Assembly (NCBI GenBank): GCA_025408445.1
Contig: JANYIZ010000058.1
Location: 1 to 33,253, forward strand
DNA from: Frigoribacterium sp.
Lineage (GTDB): Bacteria > Actinomycetota > Actinomycetes > Actinomycetales > Microbacteriaceae
DNA length: 33,253 bases
Direction: 5' to 3'
Part shown: in pieces, positions 23,606 to 33,234 of the stretch
How the letters are laid out: every line of letters starts with the position of its first letter
Position numbering within the stretch: position 1 is the stretch's first letter
Program-made: the position numbers and the translations under genes
Notes under the pieces: generated by a model
Seen by the model: only the letters and a program-made list of their open reading frames with translations
Database searches by the model: none
What the model was told of the DNA's origin: nothing

Positions 23606-24468
23606 CAGACGTTGTGTCGCGCATGGGCGGGCTGGCGGAATCCGAGTACGGCTTCGGTGAGTCGCACCGCATCAACCGCCGCGGGAACGTCGTGCATCCG
23701 CACGATTCGCGCGCCGTTCATGATGCAGATGACCGCGGCGGCGATGGAGCCCGACTGACGCTGCCCCTGCTCACGATCGATCGATTCGCCGATGAAGTCC
23801 TTGTTCGACACCGCAGCGAGCGTCGGTAACCCGATCGCCACGATCTCCTGCAGGCGCCGGGTGATCTCCAGGGTGTGCATCGTGTTCTTGTTGAGATCGT
23901 GTCCGGGGTCCACCACCAGGCGATCCCGGGGGATGCCGGCAGCCTCCGCCTGCGCGACCCGCTCGCGCAGGTAGGCCACCACCTCTCCGGTCACATCGTC
24001 GTATTGCGGACTCTGCGGCTCACTGCGCGGTACCCCGTTGCTGTGGGTGATCACCAGGTTGGCGCTGCTCGCCGCCACGACATTCGCCATCTCCGGGTCA
24101 GAGAAACCACTCGTGTCATTAATGACGGATGCCCCGGCCTCGATGCTGCGCCGTGCGACCTCCGCATTAGTGGTGTCGACCGAAATCACCACGTCGCTGC
24201 GGTGATTGATGGCGGCGATCACCGGTACTACGCGGTCGATTTCGTCGGCGAGGCTTACCGGGTCACCGCGACCAAAGGGCACTCCCCCGATGTCTACCCA
24301 GTCGGCGCCATTGGCCGCCGCTGCGAGGGCGGCATCCACCGCCCGATCGAGCGCGAAGGTCGCTCCTTTATCGTAGAAGGAGTCGGGGGTGCGGTTGATA
24401 ATCGCCATCACCGCGACCTGGCGGTCGAAATCGAAGGTGCGTCTTCCGATAATGCGATTCACCCTCAC
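23605..24468 (-). CDS. Dihydropteroate synthase homologue, FolP2 type
   Basis: A 287-residue TIM-barrel protein. AIINRTPDSFYDKGATF is the family signature (NxTPDSFxD), and ADWVDIGGVPFGRGD, VVISVDTTNAEVA, ASVINDTSGFSD follow. Two places differ from true DHPS: the pterin-site stretch is DPGHDLNKNT rather than DPGIGFGK, and the sulfonamide/pABA site SRK is SNKDFIGE. The same changes mark FolP2 of Mycobacterium (Rv1207), which is reported not to have dihydropteroate synthase activity. I therefore call it FolP2-like and doubt a role in folate synthesis. Start GTG or ATG at 24468; 102 bp separates it from the divergent response regulator. Confidence 0.85.
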   Translation of the reverse strand: MRVNRIIGRRTFDFDRQVAVMAIINRTPDSFYDKGATFALDRAVDAALAAAANGADWVDIGGVPFGRGDPVSLADEIDRVVPVIAAINHRSDVVISVDTTNAEVARRSIEAGASVINDTSGFSDPEMANVVAASSANLVITHSNGVPRSEPQSPQYDDVTGEVVAYLRERVAQAEAAGIPRDRLVVDPGHDLNKNTMHTLEITRRLQEIVAIGLPTLAAVSNKDFIGESIDREQGQRQSGSIAAAVICIMNGARIVRMHDVPAAVDAVRLTEAVLGFRQPAHARHNV

Positions 24469-24570
24469 AGACTAACCACGGAAAGCCGTATTCCCGCCGA
24501 GAACCGTGGGCGCGAAACATCCGGGACCCATGCTCAGGAAATGCACAGCTAACGCGCAGATACTAGTGCC

Positions 24571-25263
24571 ATGAGCGATGGCCCGAAAATCCTGATTGTT
24601 GATGACGAACCGAATATCCGCGACCTGCTGACGACGAGCCTGCGATTCGCCGGTTTTGCGGTACGCGCCGTGGGGAACGGAGCGCAAGCCATTTCGGCGG
24701 TGCTCGAAGAAGAGCCGGACCTCATCATTCTCGACGTGATGCTTCCGGACATGAACGGCTTCGGAGTCACCAAGCGCCTGAGGTCGAGCGGGTACACCTC
24801 CCCGATTCTCTTCCTCACAGCGAAGGATGACACCGAAGACAAGATCACCGGCCTCACCGTCGGCGGTGATGACTATGTGACCAAGCCGTTCAGCTTGGAC
24901 GAGATCGTGGCCCGCATCAAGGCGATCCTGCGCCGCACTATGCAGGACGAGGAAGATGCCATCATCCGCGCCGGCGAACTGACAATGGACCAGGACACTC
25001 ACGAGGTAACTGTCGGATCCGAACAGATCGAGCTGAGCCCCACCGAGTTCAAGCTGCTTCGCTATCTCATGCTGAACCCGAACCGCGTGCTCTCCAAGGC
25101 CCAGATCCTTGATCATGTGTGGGAGTACGACTTCAATGGCGACGCCGGCATTGTGGAGAGCTACATTTCCTACCTTCGCCGCAAGCTCGATCAGTACTCT
25201 GAGGAGCCGGTAATCCAGACCAAGCGCGGCTTCGGCTACATGCTCAAGGCCGCACGGGTCTGA
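24571..25263 (+). CDS. OmpR-family response regulator
   Basis: A 230-residue two-domain regulator. Receiver: KILIVDDEPN (acidic pocket), phosphorylation site Asp55 in LIILDVMLPDMNG, Thr in FLTAKD and Lys105 in VTKPFSLDE. Effector: winged helix starting at about residue 130, with LSPTEFKLLRYLMLNPNRVL and ESYISYLRRKLD, RGFGYML. Closest in style to TrcR of Mycobacterium. GATACT ends 6 bp before the ATG and there is no ribosome site, so the mRNA is probably leaderless. The histidine kinase gene follows 67 bp downstream. Confidence 0.93.
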   Translation: MSDGPKILIVDDEPNIRDLLTTSLRFAGFAVRAVGNGAQAISAVLEEEPDLIILDVMLPDMNGFGVTKRLRSSGYTSPILFLTAKDDTEDKITGLTVGGDDYVTKPFSLDEIVARIKAILRRTMQDEEDAIIRAGELTMDQDTHEVTVGSEQIELSPTEFKLLRYLMLNPNRVLSKAQILDHVWEYDFNGDAGIVESYISYLRRKLDQYSEEPVIQTKRGFGYMLKAARV

Positions 25264-25330
25264 GCATCCCCCCGGTAGCCAGCAGTATGGGGCGCACCTT
25301 CAGGGTGAGCGCCGTAATCTAGAGTCTCTA

Positions 25331-26998
25331 ATGCACGTCAAACTCATGGGCTGGTGGAGTGGGGTCTCCCTCCGCACCAAGATCACCGGTGTCACCGTGC
25401 TCTTGGTGACCCTCGGCTTGCTCGTGGCGGGCGTCGGCACGATGACGGTGTTGCGCACCTACCTGCTCGCCGACGCCGACACGAAAATGACCAAGTACGC
25501 GCAGGCCGTTCCCGGGTATACGAAGACCGGGGCGAAAACCTGTGACGTCCTCCCCGGGATCAACGACTACTACCTCGCCGTGCTCGACACCAACGGTGAC
25601 GAACTCTGCAACAACCGTGCCCTGACGCACTCGACTCCCAACATGCCGCCGATGCCGTTCAACACGGTGATCAAGGTCGGCGGTGTGCCCTTCACCGTCT
25701 GGGACAAAGAACACGACGACCAGTGGCGCGTCGTGGCCGTCCCGCGCAACATCGTCGATTCAGCGGATTACGTCACCGTGGTGGTGGCCGTCGACCTGGT
25801 GAGCTCTGACCGGCTGATCAACCAGTTCCTCGTGATCTTCCTTGGCTTCGGGCTCGCGGTGATCGTGCTCGGTGCCGCGCTCACCCGGCTACTCGTCACC
25901 TCCACCTTCGCCCCTTTGCGGGAGGTCGAAGCCACCGCGGCCGCGATTGCGGACGGCGACTTCAGCCAGCGACTGCAGGGCGCCACCCCGAACACCGAGG
26001 TCGGGCGCCTCAACCGCTCGCTCAACACCATGCTCAACCGCATCGACCGGGCTTTCTCCGATCGCGCTCGCACCATCGACCAGATGCGCCGGTTCGTCGG
26101 CGATGCGAGCCATGAGTTGCGCACTCCGCTCGTCTCGGTTCGAGGCTATGCCGAGCTCTATCGTATGGGCGCGCTGCAGAAGCCAGAGGATGTGGCCCAG
26201 GCCATGGAACGCATCGAGAAGGAGGCGATCCGCATGGGCGAACTGGTTTCCGACCTGCTCGAACTCGCCCGTATCGATGAGGCAAAGCCGCTGCAGCTCG
26301 GTCCCGTCGACCTTGTGCCGATCGCCCACGACGCCGCCCTGGACGCGATGGCATCCGCCCCCCGGCGCACCGTGAGCGTCATCGTGGCCAATTCCTCCTC
26401 CCTACCGGCGACGGATGCCCCGCCGGTCACGGTCACCCCCAGTAACCCCGCTGCCTCGGTTGGCGCGCCGGCCGCGGCCGGCCCCATTCGTTTCGCCGGA
26501 GCTCAACTTGCCCGCCTGCGCCGCCGCCAGGCCCGCGGTGAGCTGACGACCACCATGCCGATCGAGATTGCCCCGCTGTTAGCGGACGCTGTCGAGCAAC
26601 CTGCGGTGGTGCTGGCGGAAGAGAACAAAATCCGCCAGGTGGTCACCAACCTCATCGGAAACGCGATGCGATTCACCCCGGACGACAGCCCACTCGAGCT
26701 CATCGTCTCGGTCGATCGCGTACACCGGGTGGGCGTGCTGGAGATCGTCGATCATGGCGAGGGCATTCCTCCGCAGATTCGCGAGAAGATCTTCCAGAGG
26801 TTCTGGCGTGCCGATTCTTCACGCACTAGAGAGACGGGCGGCAGCGGACTGGGGCTGGCAATCGTCTCTGGCATCATCGCGTCACATAAGGGTGAGGTGA
26901 CTGTCCAGGAGACTGCCGGGGGTGGCGCAACCTTCCGCGTGAGCGTTCCGCTCCTCCCCGAGGGCTACACACCCCCCATTGCCCCCAAGCGCAGCTGA
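25331..26998 (+). CDS. Sensor histidine kinase
   Basis: A 555-residue membrane kinase. Helix one at about 18-41, an outside domain of about 120 residues (with two cysteines), helix two at about 166-190 (VIFLGFGLAVIVLGAAL), HAMP, then the H-box DASHELRTPL with His261, N-box NLIGNAMRF (about 440), DHGEGIP and GGSGLGLAI. An unusual Pro/Ala-rich spacer of about 65 residues (about 348-415, ATDAPPVTVTPSNP and RRRQARGEL) separates the H-box domain from the ATP domain. It should phosphorylate the preceding response regulator. TAATCT 11 bp upstream may be a separate, almost leaderless promoter. Signal unknown; TrcS-like. Confidence 0.93.
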   Translation: MHVKLMGWWSGVSLRTKITGVTVLLVTLGLLVAGVGTMTVLRTYLLADADTKMTKYAQAVPGYTKTGAKTCDVLPGINDYYLAVLDTNGDELCNNRALTHSTPNMPPMPFNTVIKVGGVPFTVWDKEHDDQWRVVAVPRNIVDSADYVTVVVAVDLVSSDRLINQFLVIFLGFGLAVIVLGAALTRLLVTSTFAPLREVEATAAAIADGDFSQRLQGATPNTEVGRLNRSLNTMLNRIDRAFSDRARTIDQMRRFVGDASHELRTPLVSVRGYAELYRMGALQKPEDVAQAMERIEKEAIRMGELVSDLLELARIDEAKPLQLGPVDLVPIAHDAALDAMASAPRRTVSVIVANSSSLPATDAPPVTVTPSNPAASVGAPAAAGPIRFAGAQLARLRRRQARGELTTTMPIEIAPLLADAVEQPAVVLAEENKIRQVVTNLIGNAMRFTPDDSPLELIVSVDRVHRVGVLEIVDHGEGIPPQIREKIFQRFWRADSSRTRETGGSGLGLAIVSGIIASHKGEVTVQETAGGGATFRVSVPLLPEGYTPPIAPKRS

Positions 26999-27087
26999 CG
27001 CCAGCATCCTCCTGGCCGGCGGCGGCTAGCGTCGGACTTCTCGATCCGGCACAGACGGCGCCCGGACGCGAACCAGAGGAGGTACAC

Positions 27088-27378
27088 ATGACCCGCTACC
27101 AGGTGGACAGCGAAGCGGTACTTGGCGCGACATCGGCGGCCAAGAGCACCATCGGCCGCATTCAAGGCGAGGTAGGTGCACTACACGGCCAGCTCACCAA
27201 TTTGCAGGCGTCCTGGTCAGGGCCCGCAGCCTCCGCCTTCCAAGGCGCGGTGATCGAGTGGAAGAGTCTCGAACAACGTGTGGAAGAAATTCTCGCCGCG
27301 ATGGGAACTGCGCTCGGCCGAGCCGGGCAACAATACGCCGAAATCGAAGCGGCGAACACGCGACTGTTCGCCCATTGA
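27088..27378 (+). CDS. WXG100-family (ESAT-6-like) protein
   Basis: A 96-residue helical hairpin protein: MTRYQVDSEAVLGATSAAKS, first helix to LTNLQ, turn W43-S-G45 (the WXG motif), second helix SAFQGAVIEWKSLEQRVEEI to the end. WXG100 proteins form dimers exported by type VII (ESX) systems. AGAGGAGG lies 7 bases before the ATG, a very strong ribosome site suggesting high expression. No second WXG100 gene or ESX component is nearby, so this is a solitary copy. Convergent with groL. Confidence 0.9.
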   Translation: MTRYQVDSEAVLGATSAAKSTIGRIQGEVGALHGQLTNLQASWSGPAASAFQGAVIEWKSLEQRVEEILAAMGTALGRAGQQYAEIEAANTRLFAH

Positions 27379-27455
27379 TCGGAGGGTGGCCCGATTCCGC
27401 CGCTGTGCGGGCGGGATTTCAGTACTGCGCGAGATGACCGAGATCGCACGGACGA

Positions 27456-27487
27456 CGGAAGGCGGCCCCTTTCGGGACCGCCTTCCG
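27456..27487. terminator. Bidirectional terminator between the WXG100 gene and groL
   Basis: CGGAAGGCGG and CCGCCTTCCG form a perfect 10-bp stem around a 12-base loop that itself pairs (CCC/GGG). It is 78 bp after the WXG100 stop and 20 bp after the groL stop. There is no strong T-run, but stem strength and position between convergent genes support termination in both directions. Confidence 0.7.
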
Positions 27488-27506
27488 GGGTTTGTGCAGG
27501 TAGGAC

Positions 27507-29205
<1,699 letters not shown>

Positions 29206-29208
29206 ATG

Positions 29209-29237
29209 ATTCTGGCACTCTCCCCCTGAGAGTGCAA
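29209..29237 (-). promoter_or_regulatory. groL promoter
   Basis: On the minus strand TTGCAC and CAGAAT are spaced by exactly 17 bp and overlap CIRCE operator 2. CIRCE operator 1 lies just downstream in the leader. Confidence 0.6.
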
Positions 29238-29238
29238 G
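29212..29238 (-). promoter_or_regulatory. CIRCE operator 2 of groL
   Basis: CTGGCACTC-N9-GAGTGCAAG: the central CACTC/GAGTG arms fit CIRCE exactly while the outer bases diverge. It covers the predicted promoter, so HrcA bound here would block RNA polymerase directly. Confidence 0.75.
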
Positions 29239-29260
29239 TGAGCTGCCGACGGCCGGAGAG

Positions 29261-30319
29261 CTAACCGGGAGCGACGAACGAGACAGACCCCGCCGTGGGA
29301 ACAAGCTCTATCCACGTGTTACCTGCGACGAGACGCACCGCCGCCCCCGCCCCGTCGACGAGATAAATCGGATCGGTCGCCGAGGACTTCGACCACGCTG
29401 CGTGCACGGTGCCGCCGCCGGACGATATCCAGGCCTCACCCGAGCCGATCAGGTTGGTCTTGGGCACGCCCTGGTCGTCGGTTACTGCGACGCGGATCAC
29501 GACGACGTTGGTGGCAGAAAGCTGTGCTCCCGCGCTGTCCAGGTCGGGCCCGGCGCCCTGCGAGCGCAAAAACACCGAGCGCCCAGCATCCCAGGTCCAG
29601 CTGCCGGTCGAGATTCCGGAGAATGAATAGTTGACCACCGCCGTGGGGGTGCCGTCCTTCGCCCCGGTCGACGCGGGCGTGGTGAGGGAGTACACGAACT
29701 GCTGCGCGGGGGCGGGGATACTCGAGTGTTGGGCGAGAAGGTCCTTGGCCCTCACGAGCACATTGTGCGGTGCCGCCCTGGTGGGCGTGCGGAAGAAGGT
29801 GCTTGCGGTGTCCGCCTGACCGTGCATGAGATTGTAGACGGGCGTCTTACGCATCAGGTCGACGAAGCGCTGCTGGCCGCCGGAGTAGCAGATGATGCCA
29901 CCGAGCGGCGAGACGATGTCCGGGTCCATCGGGCGGATGGAACGGACGGGGCCGAGCAGTGGGGGAATCGTGGACTGCCACACTGCGACGTAGCGAGTGA
30001 GGCCGCCCTCCACCAGTTCCTGGTACACGAGGTCGGCGCTCTCGAGGCCGACCTGCGGCCGCGCCACTGGCAGGTTGTCGATCTTGGCGGCGATCGACGC
30101 GTGGTCGAGGGAACCGACCGGCACTGTTGTACCGCGCAGCGGAGCGATCGCGGTGGGAGGCGGAGTCGTGATGGTGGGAGTAGGGCTCGGGGTGGCAGAC
30201 GGCGCGACCTTCTCCGGCGCACACCCCGCGGCGGTGAGCCCCAGCAAGACGGCGAGCGTCACCGAGACCAGCGCGCGAGCGCATACGCGCGACCGCGCCC
30301 TAGAATCCCCCACGGCCAC
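29261..30319 (-). CDS. DUF3048 lipoprotein (YerB-like)
   Basis: A 352-residue protein with a lipoprotein signal peptide: basic start, ALVSVTLAVLLGLTAAGC, where LTAAGC is the lipobox and the cysteine would be lipidated. After a Pro/Thr/Ser linker (SATPSPTPTITTPPP) comes DUF3048: IAAKIDNLPVARPQVGLESA, DLVYQELVEGGLTRYVAVWQ, GPVRSIRPMDPDIVSPLGG, and the C-terminal part FRTPTRAAPHNVLV. Function of the family (YerB in Bacillus) is unknown; it sits on the outer face of the membrane. Start is GTG at 30319 (or 30313). The end lies 23 bp upstream of the groL operators. Confidence 0.88.
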   Translation of the reverse strand: MAVGDSRARSRVCARALVSVTLAVLLGLTAAGCAPEKVAPSATPSPTPTITTPPPTAIAPLRGTTVPVGSLDHASIAAKIDNLPVARPQVGLESADLVYQELVEGGLTRYVAVWQSTIPPLLGPVRSIRPMDPDIVSPLGGIICYSGGQQRFVDLMRKTPVYNLMHGQADTASTFFRTPTRAAPHNVLVRAKDLLAQHSSIPAPAQQFVYSLTTPASTGAKDGTPTAVVNYSFSGISTGSWTWDAGRSVFLRSQGAGPDLDSAGAQLSATNVVVIRVAVTDDQGVPKTNLIGSGEAWISSGGGTVHAAWSKSSATDPIYLVDGAGAAVRLVAGNTWIELVPTAGSVSFVAPG

Positions 30320-30394
30320 AGACTAATGGCGTCCGGGAGCCCGGACATCGTTACTCGGGGCGCGCCCTTCGATCACGCGGGCGCCCACGGCATC

Positions 30395-30601
30395 CTATTG
30401 CGCCAGCCGCACCGATTCAGCCTGGGGGCCCTTGTTGCCGGAACCGACCTCGAAGGTCACACTCTGGCCCTCTTCGAGCGCTGTGAAACCGCCCATATCG
30501 ATCGCCGAGTAGTGAACGAAAACATCCTTGCCACCCGCCTCCACCGTAATGAAGCCATAGCCCTTTTCCGCGTTAAACCACTTCACGGTTCCGTTCGCCA
30601 T
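30395..30601 (-). CDS. Cold-shock protein CspA
   Basis: A 68-residue single-domain cold-shock protein: [20 protein letters not shown], with RNP1 KGYGFI and RNP2 DVFVHYSAI, then [19 protein letters not shown]. It binds single-stranded RNA as a chaperone. ATG 30601 has GGGAG six bases upstream; the longer frame is not supported. Short GC hairpins at about 30331-30346 (GTCCGGG-ag-CCCGGAC) could terminate the transcript. Confidence 0.95.
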   Translation of the reverse strand: MANGTVKWFNAEKGYGFITVEAGGKDVFVHYSAIDMGGFTALEEGQSVTFEVGSGNKGPQAESVRLAQ

Positions 30602-30738
30602 CGAATACTCCCTGTGTGTCGCCACGCGCCGCTGCTGTCAGCGATCAATCCCAGATAATAGTGGGAATCCAGGCAGATCGGGACGATTCAAACCCCGACG
30701 AAACACACGTTTGGAGCCGCATGAACAGCAGCCTGGGT

Positions 30739-31314
30739 TCACCCAGCCGGGGGAACGTAATCACTGCCAATGACTACTGTGATCGGGGACCCGGGGAACG
30801 CCGGGGAGAGGCGGATCTCGCCAACCTTGAGCGAGAGCACCATGGCGCGCGCGGCCGACTCGTTTGCGGCATCTGCGTAGTAAACGACGGTCTTGGTGAT
30901 ATCGCTCGAGCCGGCGTTGGTGCGAGACCCGATGTCTGGCGCGGCGCCGCGCCATCCCTGCTTCACCAGGTTGTCACCGGCCGCCGCAGCGAGGCCCTTG
31001 GTCTTTGTGCCGTTGAGAATCGTGATTGCCAGCGCCGGGTTAATCTTCGTCTCAATGGTCGGAGTCGGTGTTGGACTCGGAGTAGGTATCGGTTTGGTGG
31101 TCGCGCGCGCGCTGGCGGTGGCGAAGGGGAGTTCGATGGTGCCGCGGATCACCGCAAGGCCAAACAATCCCGCCGCGACGAGCACACCGGTGGCGAGAGC
31201 GGCCCAGGCGAAAGCGATCCATCCGCGACCTCTCTTCGGCGCGGAACGGTGGGCGCCGGTCCGCAGCAGGTCGTCAGGCACGCTGTCGAAGCGGTCAGTC
31301 GATTTGGTCGCCAT
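30739..31314 (-). CDS. LytR_C domain membrane protein
   Basis: A 191-residue protein: cytoplasmic basic N-terminus (SAPKRGRGW), one membrane helix (WAALATGVLVAAGLFGLAVI), a Pro/Thr linker (TKPIPTPSPTPTPT) and a LytR C-terminal domain from about residue 93: ALAITILNGTKTKGLAAAAG, LVKQGWRGAAPDIG, TVVYYADAANESAARAM and the end ITVVIGSDY. The domain is found outside the membrane in cell-envelope proteins, with or without a LytR-CpsA-Psr catalytic part; here that part is absent. It follows DUF3263 by 21 bp. Confidence 0.85.
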   Translation of the reverse strand: MATKSTDRFDSVPDDLLRTGAHRSAPKRGRGWIAFAWAALATGVLVAAGLFGLAVIRGTIELPFATASARATTKPIPTPSPTPTPTIETKINPALAITILNGTKTKGLAAAAGDNLVKQGWRGAAPDIGSRTNAGSSDITKTVVYYADAANESAARAMVLSLKVGEIRLSPAFPGSPITVVIGSDYVPPAG

Positions 31315-31335
31315 CAGTTCTTTTCGTTGATTGGG

Positions 31336-31650
31336 TTACTGGTGTGTGGAATCGGGGCTGCCGAGAACCCGAGCAGATCGCGCTTCGGTGCGGGCATCAC
31401 GCATCCGCTGCAGCCGTCGCACCAGCATCGGATCAAAGAGAATCGCCTCCGGGAGGTCGAGCGCCGCGTTCAGCAATTGATAGTACCGGGCCGCCGGAAG
31501 GGCGAACTCCGCGCGGATCGCCGCTTCCTTAGCTCCGGCGTGGCTCCACCACTGTCGTTCGAACACCAGGATGCGCTGCTCGCGCGACGGGAGCGATGAC
31601 ACACCCGGAGTCGCTGACGGGATCCCAGACCGGTCAGACGAGGCTGGCAC
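31336..31650 (-). CDS. DUF3263 protein
   Basis: A 104-residue protein with the DUF3263 core: LPSREQRILVFERQWWSHAG, AKEAAIRAEFALPAARYYQL, LNAALDLPEAILFDPMLVRR and LQRMRDAR. The family looks like a helix-turn-helix DNA-binding module specific to actinobacteria; function unknown. GTG 31650 is chosen because GGAGGG lies seven bases upstream; a TTG at 31674 is weaker. First gene of a probable operon with the LytR_C gene. Confidence 0.85.
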   Translation of the reverse strand: MPASSDRSGIPSATPGVSSLPSREQRILVFERQWWSHAGAKEAAIRAEFALPAARYYQLLNAALDLPEAILFDPMLVRRLQRMRDARTEARSARVLGSPDSTHQ

Positions 31651-31752
31651 GGTTCTCCCTCCGCTCTGCCGCAATACTAGGGCTGGGTCGCTGTAAAAAA
31701 GTCGATGCCCGCGGGCATGCCGCGTATTTGGCCGGCAGGGCGACCCTGGTGG

Positions 31753-32715
31753 CTACAGGACGGCGATCCAGTCGAGCGATTGTCCATGTGGTCCGGTGAA
31801 CGCGAGCGGTACCTCGTCCAGCGCGAGCACGAATCGTCCGTCGGAGCCCCCGTCGTCGGGCAGTGCCGCTCGCACGGTCGGCAGGCCACGCACGCCTTCG
31901 AGCGAGATCCAGCGGGCATCGAGGGAGCGCACCGACTCCACGAAACGCATCCGCTCGGCGAACGGCAGGTAGACGAGCACTGCACTCGTGATCACGACCA
32001 GAGTCGCGTCATCCGGAGCCTGCGCGGCGAGAGACGCGAGCACCGAGGCATCCCCCCGCACGATACGCGGCGGATTTTCAGCGGCAATGCGGATGGCGGC
32101 ACGCAACCGTGCGCGGCGCTCGTGTTGCTCCGGCCAGACCAGCGTCTCGAGCCAGCGCATGTCGTCGGCATCGCGCACATCGAGGGGATGGAGGTCGAGG
32201 CCGGCCCGCCAGACGATCCGCGGCACCGATCTCGGCCGCGGCATTCCTCCTGTCGTCGTGGACTCGAGCAACACCGTGCTCGGTCCGGCCGAGGGATCAC
32301 GGGGCGCGTCGCCGTCGTAGGAGTAGCTGTAGCGGTCGGGGAAGAGACACAGGCCGGCGCTCGCACCGACCTCGAGCAGGGCGAGCGGACCGGGGATCAG
32401 TGACAGCGCCGGCAAGAGTGACGCGCAGCGCCTGGCCTCGTTGGTCTGCGTGCTGCGAGCAAGAGCCTCACTGACAACTGCCGACCAGTTCGGCATGAGC
32501 CAGCGTCGGAGGGCCGGGTAGTCCCTCTCCGGCGCCCCAAGCAGGCGCGCGCAGGCGAAGACGAGATTGGGCTGCCGCTTCTGCAGGGGAAGCTCCTCGA
32601 TGAGAGTGATCAGCGCCGGGTCATCCGCCACACCCAGCGCCCACTGCTCGTAGATCGCGGACTGGCCACGCGCCTCGAGCTCACCAAAGTCGCGATACCA
32701 GGTGGAGGTATCCAC
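31753..32715 (-). CDS. DUF2332 protein
   Basis: A 320-residue protein: VDTSTWYRDFGELEARGQSA, LITLIEELPLQKRQPNLVFA, ARLLGAP, PLALLEVGASAGLCLFPDRY (resembles a methyltransferase glycine loop), LDLHPLDVRDADDMRWLETL and WPEQHERRARLRAAI. These are conserved DUF2332 segments. The GASAGL loop suggests an S-adenosylmethionine-like fold, but no activity is established. GTG 32715 shares its G with the TAG stop of the upstream acetyltransferase gene, so translation is coupled. Confidence 0.85.
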   Translation of the reverse strand: MDTSTWYRDFGELEARGQSAIYEQWALGVADDPALITLIEELPLQKRQPNLVFACARLLGAPERDYPALRRWLMPNWSAVVSEALARSTQTNEARRCASLLPALSLIPGPLALLEVGASAGLCLFPDRYSYSYDGDAPRDPSAGPSTVLLESTTTGGMPRPRSVPRIVWRAGLDLHPLDVRDADDMRWLETLVWPEQHERRARLRAAIRIAAENPPRIVRGDASVLASLAAQAPDDATLVVITSAVLVYLPFAERMRFVESVRSLDARWISLEGVRGLPTVRAALPDDGGSDGRFVLALDEVPLAFTGPHGQSLDWIAVL

Positions 32716-33173
32716 TAATGACCCGCGCGGTACATCGAGATGTGCGGGATGCCCGCCTCGATGTAGCTCTCGCCGAAGGACTCGAAGCCGAACTTGGCAT
32801 AGAGCGGGGCGATGTACTCCTGGGAGTGCAGCAGCATTGACTCGTGGCCGTGCTGCTCCATCACGCGGGCAAGGAGCACCTGCGCGAGGCCTTCGCCGCG
32901 ACGATCCGCCCGCACGACAACCCGGCCGAGACAGAGGTTGGCGTCGAGATGGGAGGCTTCGGCATCGAACAGCACGCGCAGGTAGGCGGCCGTGCCAGTG
33001 GCATCCGCGGTCCAGAGGTGCTCGGTGGTGGGTTCCTGATCGCGGTTGTCGAGTTCTTCCTCGTCGATTCGCTGCTCTACGAAAAAGACATCGGTACGCA
33101 GCTTGACGAAGCAGTAGAGCTCCTCCAGTGTGAGTTCACTCCATGATTTCTGGACGACGGAACATTCGGGCAT
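32715..33173 (-). CDS. ElaA-like GNAT acetyltransferase
   Basis: A 152-residue protein with the ElaA-type N-terminus (SELTLEELYCFVKLRTDVFF, VEQRIDEEELDNRDQE) and the acetyl-CoA motif LGRVVVRADRRGEGLAQVLL, followed by AQEYIAPLY-like SQEYIAPLYAKFGFESFGES and YIEAGIPHISM. This family acetylates unknown small substrates. ATG 33173 starts the two-gene unit with DUF2332. Divergent from the gene that begins at 33235. Confidence 0.92.
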   Translation of the reverse strand: MPECSVVQKSWSELTLEELYCFVKLRTDVFFVEQRIDEEELDNRDQEPTTEHLWTADATGTAAYLRVLFDAEASHLDANLCLGRVVVRADRRGEGLAQVLLARVMEQHGHESMLLHSQEYIAPLYAKFGFESFGESYIEAGIPHISMYRAGH

Positions 33174-33188
33174 GGTGCCGAGTTTAAT

Positions 33189-33207
33189 AAGATGAAGGTC
33201 TCATCTT
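33189..33207. promoter_or_regulatory. 19-bp palindromic operator
   Basis: AAGATGA-aggtc-TCATCTT: perfect 7-bp arms around five bases, in the 61-bp gap between the acetyltransferase gene and the divergent gene at 33235. A further related TCTTATC lies at 33213-33219. Layout fits a dimeric repressor controlling one or both genes. Confidence 0.5.
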
Positions 33208-33234
33208 GACCGTCTTATCCCCTAAGGACTCCTC

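Noticed and set aside
29631-30658. Plus-strand frames opposite DUF3048 and csp
   Set aside because: They run through two unrelated minus-strand genes with clear families and have no motif of their own.
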